This document shows positions 60,674 to 64,000 of a DNA stretch of 64,000 nucleotides, in pieces. Source of the DNA: JAUIAI01 sp045106815 (GTDB taxonomy: Bacteria > Pseudomonadota > Gammaproteobacteria > Burkholderiales > Burkholderiaceae_E). Each line of letters begins with the position of its first letter. The first letter of the stretch is position 1. The notes under the pieces are model-generated. The model worked only from the letters and a program-made list of their open reading frames with translations. It did no database searches and was not told where the DNA came from. The stretch is taken from contig JBGCFG010000044.1 of the NCBI GenBank assembly GCA_045106815.1, positions 1 to 64,000 of the forward strand, given 5' to 3'. The position numbers were made by a program, and so were the translations under genes.

Positions 60674-61891
60674 TTATCCCTGCAGCAGGCTGGACTGTCG
60701 AAGTCTTGCGTCCAGAGTGTCCAGAAAAGCCACGCATTGCCCGATCTGGCTCACCTCGACGAATTCATCGGGCTGGTGCGCCACGTGGATATCGCCAGGG
60801 CCGCACACAACCGTCGGCACGCCGGCTTTCGTCATAAAGCCCGCTTCCGTGCCAAAGCTCACTCGCCCCGGCTTCAGGCAATTACACAAAGGCATGATGG
60901 CTTGTGCCAGGTTGCGATTGGTCGTTTCATCAAGCCCCGGCGAATTCACGACGGGCTTGATCGTAATGGAGCATTCATCACTGATCTCGCGCATGGCGGG
61001 CAGCAACTGCGTGTCGCAGTACTGCTGAATATCACGCAGAATTTCGTTTGCATCAACACCTGGCAGCGCTCTGATCTCAAAGCCGAATTCGCAGTCCTGA
61101 GCAATGATGTTGTGGGCAGTGCCACCATGGATACGGCCCGCGTGAATGCTCGTGAATGGGAAGTCGAACCCATCATGGCGTTCGGCGTCGCGTAGTCTTT
61201 TCTGAATGCCATTTAGGTAGCTGATAATTTCCGCTGACACTTCAACCGCTGATGCCCCGCTGTCCCTCAGGGAAGAATGAGCCGGGAAACCGCGCACCGC
61301 AACGTTGAAGATCGCCGCGCCCTTATTAGCTACAACGACCTGCATCATGGTTGGTTCCCCAATCACGCAGGCACTAGGCGATAAACCTTCGCCAGCAAGC
61401 AAGTCGGTAAGGTCTTGCATGCCCTGCATGTTGGTTTCTTCGTTGTACGACATTGCAATATGTACCGCCTGCTTCAACCCTGGGCGGGCAAACTGCTCAG
61501 CGCGCGCCAGGCAGCAAGCAATGAAGCCCTTCATGTCGGCCGAGCCGCGGGCGAGTAGACGGTCTTGCTGGGGTGTCAGTTTGAATGGGTCTGTGGTCCA
61601 AGGCTGACCTTCAACCGGCACCACGTCCGAGTGCCCGGCCAGCACCACCCCACCACTGACACCTTCGCCATCGGCCGGGCCGATGGTCGAGAAGAGGTTG
61701 GCATGACGGCCGTCCGCGGTCTTTTGAATGCGCGACTGGAATCCGAAGCCATCCAGATAGTTGGCCGCCCATTCAATGAGCGGCACATTCGACTCGCTGC
61801 TAACGGTATTGAACCCAACCAGTTTTTCGAGGATCTCGATCGCTCGCTGAGTGGTTTGATCGTTCGTCAAATCGGTGGCGCTGGCAGCCAT
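60674..61891 (-). CDS. argE: Acetylornithine deacetylase
   Basis: This M20 family di-zinc deacylase (405 residues) has metal ligands H87 and D119 (AGHSDVVP and GSADMKGF), general base E151 and ligand E152 (YNEETN), and HIAMSYNEETNMQG context. A dimerisation domain follows. It releases ornithine and acetate from N-acetylornithine in arginine synthesis; a succinyl-diaminopimelate desuccinylase-like activity is the main alternative. The ATG at 61891 matches the family start. It lies 6 bp upstream of ccmI. Confidence 0.85.
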   Translation of the reverse strand: MAASATDLTNDQTTQRAIEILEKLVGFNTVSSESNVPLIEWAANYLDGFGFQSRIQKTADGRHANLFSTIGPADGEGVSGGVVLAGHSDVVPVEGQPWTTDPFKLTPQQDRLLARGSADMKGFIACCLARAEQFARPGLKQAVHIAMSYNEETNMQGMQDLTDLLAGEGLSPSACVIGEPTMMQVVVANKGAAIFNVAVRGFPAHSSLRDSGASAVEVSAEIISYLNGIQKRLRDAERHDGFDFPFTSIHAGRIHGGTAHNIIAQDCEFGFEIRALPGVDANEILRDIQQYCDTQLLPAMREISDECSITIKPVVNSPGLDETTNRNLAQAIMPLCNCLKPGRVSFGTEAGFMTKAGVPTVVCGPGDIHVAHQPDEFVEVSQIGQCVAFLDTLDARLRQSSLLQG

Positions 61892-61941
61892 GGGGAGCCT
61901 TGAATGGGTCAGTTGGTCGAGTTGGAAGTTTAGCCGAACGG

Positions 61942-61967
61942 GCAGGGCTGATTTTGACCAGCCCTGC
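61942..61967. terminator. Perfect hairpin between uvrA and argE
   Basis: GCAGGGCTG-ATTTTGAC-CAGCCCTGC has 9-bp perfect GC-rich arms and an 8-base loop, about 35 bp beyond the uvrA stop. No T-run follows on the minus strand, so it may act as a weak or Rho-assisted terminator or mRNA end. Confidence 0.5.
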
Positions 61968-62002
61968 ACGGTGTGGGTGTGGCGCTACCCCCGGCGCCCG
62001 AC

Positions 62003-64000
62003 CTATGGACCCGCCAGAAACTGGGCAAGTGACCGGCCGGTGTGGGTTTTGGCTTTTTTTGCTAATGCAGCAGGTGTATCGGCGCCAACGAGCTTGCCGC
62101 CACCAGCGCCGCCATCCGGACCGAGATCGAGAATCCAGTCGGCTTCTGCCCAAATGTCCAGGTTGTGTTCGACCACCACGACCGTGTTGCCGACTGCCAC
62201 CAGGCGATGCAACACCTTGATCAGTTTTTCGACATCAGCCATGTGCAGGCCCACGGTGGGTTCATCAAGCACATACAAAGCCTGAGAACGAGCGCGTCGC
62301 GCAGCCGGCGAATCATCGGTGGGTTCCCAGTGCCGCAGTCTGGCCAGTTCGCTCACCAGTTTGATGCGCTGGGCCTCGCCGCCGGATAGCGTCGGACTGG
62401 GCTGTCCCAGCGTGAGATAGCCCAGACCTACGTCATTGAGCAACTTCAGCGGATGCCCTATCGATTGATGGGCGCTGAAGTAGTCGGCAGCTTCTTCAAC
62501 GCTCATTCGAAGCACATCACCGATACTCTTGCCGCGCAGAACAATTTCAAGTGTTTCCCGATTAAACCGACGACCACCGCAGGCATCACACGCAACTTTG
62601 ACATCCGGCAGAAAGCTCATTTCAATCGTTTGCTGCCCCTGACCGTCACACGAGGGGCAGCGCCCGCCAGCTGTATTAAACGAGAATCGACCGGGTGCAT
62701 AGCCACGGAGGCGGGCTTCTGCCGCATCAGCAAACTGTTTTCGGATCGCATCCCAAAAACCGATGTAGGTCGCGGGGCATGATCGGGGTGTCTTACCAAT
62801 TGGTGTCTGATCAACTTCCAGCACCCGATCAAAAATTTCCCAGCCGTCAATTGATTCAACGCCTGCCAGTGGCGGCAGGGGATTGTTACGACGGCGCTGC
62901 GAGGCGACCATTGCCTTCACATTGCGAAGCAGCACATCGCGCGCGAGCGTGGACTTACCTGAACCCGAGACGCCGGTGACAACCGTCAGGCAACCAATGG
63001 GAATCCGCGCATTCACGTTACGCAGATTGTGCTGAGTGACTTTGTTAAGTGTGAGCCAGCGTTGATCAGCTTGTTTTGCCGGTGACACAGATGTGCCGCG
63101 CAGCGGGTGCTGTAAGGGATTGGCGAGGTAATAGCCTGTCAGGCTGTTCTTGTTGGCGGTCAGGTCTGCCAAAGAACCGGTTGCAATGACTTCGCCGCCA
63201 AGCTTGCCGGCGCGCGGGCCAATGTCAATTAAGTGGTCGGCTTGCCGCATGGTGTCTTCATCATGCTCAACGACCACCAAAGTATTGCCCTTGTCGCGTA
63301 GTGCGGTCAGTGTTTGCAACAGAATCCGGTTGTCATGCGGATGCAGACCAATGGTCGGTTCATCCAGCACATAACAGACCCCTTGCAGGTTCGACCCAAG
63401 CTGCGCAGCCAGTCGAATGCGCTGGGCCTCTCCCCCTGAGAGTGATGGGGCCGACCGGTCCAGTGACAGATAGCCGAGTCCAACGTCTTTGAGAAACGAC
63501 AGGCGTGAGCGAATTTCCACCAGCAAATCTTTACCAATCGCCGCTTCCCGTTCATTAAGCGACCACTTGTCGAGCCAGCCGATTGCGTCTTCTATGGGGC
63601 GGGCGGTCGCCGCCGCAATCGATTCACCTTTGAGTCGAACGGCAAGCGCCACTGGGTTTAGACGATCACCGTGGCAGGAATCGCATTCGCTCCACTCAAT
63701 CACCTCGTCTTCGTCATCTTTGCGTTTGGGTTTGTCCGAACGCTTCTCGGTCATTTGATCGATCATCTTTTCAGCGGCTGCGCCAAGCGCGCCGCTGGTG
63801 GTGTCAGTGTCGCTGCCGCCCTTACGTTCATCAATCACGGGTTGATAGGGCAGATTAACGCCGGTGCCCAGACAATCGTGACACCAGCCAAGCTTGGAGT
63901 TGAAGGAAAACAGCCGTGGATCAGGCTCAGCAAAACTGGTGCCGCAGGAAGGGCAGGCACGTGAGGTCGAGTAAATGCGCGTCTCGAGCTCGGCGCCGGC
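62003..64000 (-). CDS. uvrA: Excinuclease UvrA-family ATPase, C-terminal part (runs off the right edge)
   Basis: The last 665 residues of a UvrA-family protein are present; the frame stays open to the window edge. Visible are CPSCGTSFAEPDPRLFSFNS with CHDC (zinc module), ECDSCHGDRLNP and two ABC signatures (LSGGEAQRIRLAAQL and LSGGEAQRIKLVSEL). A second Walker A (GVSGSGKST), a second zinc module (CPSCDGQG, CDACGG) and Walker B elements YVLDEPT also occur. It recognises bulky DNA lesions for nucleotide excision repair. Insertions such as DKPKRKDDEDEV and RHWEPTDDSPAARRARSQ are unlike E. coli UvrA and may indicate a paralogous or double-length UvrA. Confidence 0.9.
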   Translation of the reverse strand, partial: AGAELETRIYSTSRACPSCGTSFAEPDPRLFSFNSKLGWCHDCLGTGVNLPYQPVIDERKGGSDTDTTSGALGAAAEKMIDQMTEKRSDKPKRKDDEDEVIEWSECDSCHGDRLNPVALAVRLKGESIAAATARPIEDAIGWLDKWSLNEREAAIGKDLLVEIRSRLSFLKDVGLGYLSLDRSAPSLSGGEAQRIRLAAQLGSNLQGVCYVLDEPTIGLHPHDNRILLQTLTALRDKGNTLVVVEHDEDTMRQADHLIDIGPRAGKLGGEVIATGSLADLTANKNSLTGYYLANPLQHPLRGTSVSPAKQADQRWLTLNKVTQHNLRNVNARIPIGCLTVVTGVSGSGKSTLARDVLLRNVKAMVASQRRRNNPLPPLAGVESIDGWEIFDRVLEVDQTPIGKTPRSCPATYIGFWDAIRKQFADAAEARLRGYAPGRFSFNTAGGRCPSCDGQGQQTIEMSFLPDVKVACDACGGRRFNRETLEIVLRGKSIGDVLRMSVEEAADYFSAHQSIGHPLKLLNDVGLGYLTLGQPSPTLSGGEAQRIKLVSELARLRHWEPTDDSPAARRARSQALYVLDEPTVGLHMADVEKLIKVLHRLVAVGNTVVVVEHNLDIWAEADWILDLGPDGGAGGGKLVGADTPAALAKKAKTHTGRSLAQFLAGP

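Noticed and set aside
1..64000. tRNA genes, CRISPR arrays, insertion sequences and prophage
   Set aside because: No cloverleaf, regularly spaced repeat, transposase or integrase-like protein was recognised on either strand by eye.

Overview
The window looks like a chromosomal segment of a moderately GC-rich betaproteobacterium, most likely Burkholderiales and plausibly Alcaligenaceae-like. This is inferred from family content and gene order, not from a marker gene. The supporting features are a DUF4148 secreted protein, the pepA-holC-(small hypothetical)-valS cluster divergent from lptF-lptG, the DUF3305/DUF3306/TorD/FdhX formate dehydrogenase locus, and a complete ccmI-ccmABCDEFG-ccmH cluster. 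Coding density is high, genes often overlap by 4 bp, and many starts carry a clear Shine-Dalgarno (SD) sequence. I found no tRNA, rRNA, CRISPR array or insertion sequence.

Layout. 1-3360 is a worn accessory stretch: remnants of a LysE exporter, an FAD oxidoreductase and a LysR regulator surround an MBL-fold lactonase-like hydrolase, a DsbA-like oxidase and a DUF4148 protein with a perfect FNR-type box upstream. 4220-10859 is a polyol operon (binding protein, two permeases, ATPase, mannitol-type dehydrogenase) followed by an AraC regulator. 10863-15303 (minus) is a four-gene MacAB-TolC-like export operon. Its adaptor start codon overlaps head to head with that of a secreted rhodanese. 16135-20539 holds a CbbY-like phosphatase and a form II molybdenum hydroxylase (coxMSL-like).

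22618-31454 (minus) is a membrane-bound formate dehydrogenase locus. It runs DUF3305, DUF3306, a polyferredoxin, TorD chaperone, the Tat-targeted FdhX peptide, catalytic subunit (Cys, not Sec), FeS subunit, a small lipoprotein and cytochrome b, and ends at a clear intrinsic terminator. 31625-37150 has an ankyrin-repeat protein, a Tat-type Rieske protein, ArfB, a hybrid histidine kinase and a DUF3530-like protein. 37162-45191 is housekeeping: valS, a hypothetical, holC, pepA and, divergently, lptF-lptG for LPS export.

Downstream of lptG, 45208-45364 holds a perfect 19-bp palindrome, a sigma70-like promoter and about 98 bp with three hairpins ending in a strong terminator. This is the best candidate here for an undescribed small RNA. 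45569-53417 is a mixed set: an orphan TRAP binding protein, an esterase, a methyltransferase, a D-aminoacylase-like amidohydrolase, a CsgG-like lipoprotein and an MFS transporter. It includes a 0.7-kb repeat-rich stretch with no gene. 53422-60667 (minus) is the System I cytochrome c maturation operon, in which CcmH appears to lack a signal peptide. The window ends with argE and the C-terminal part of a UvrA protein running off the right edge.

How the parts connect. The c-type cytochrome assembly genes and the Tat/quinone-linked formate dehydrogenase indicate a respiratory organism able to draw electrons from formate and possibly other small molecules. The polyol operon feeds sugar alcohols into central metabolism, but the downstream sugar kinases are not in this window.
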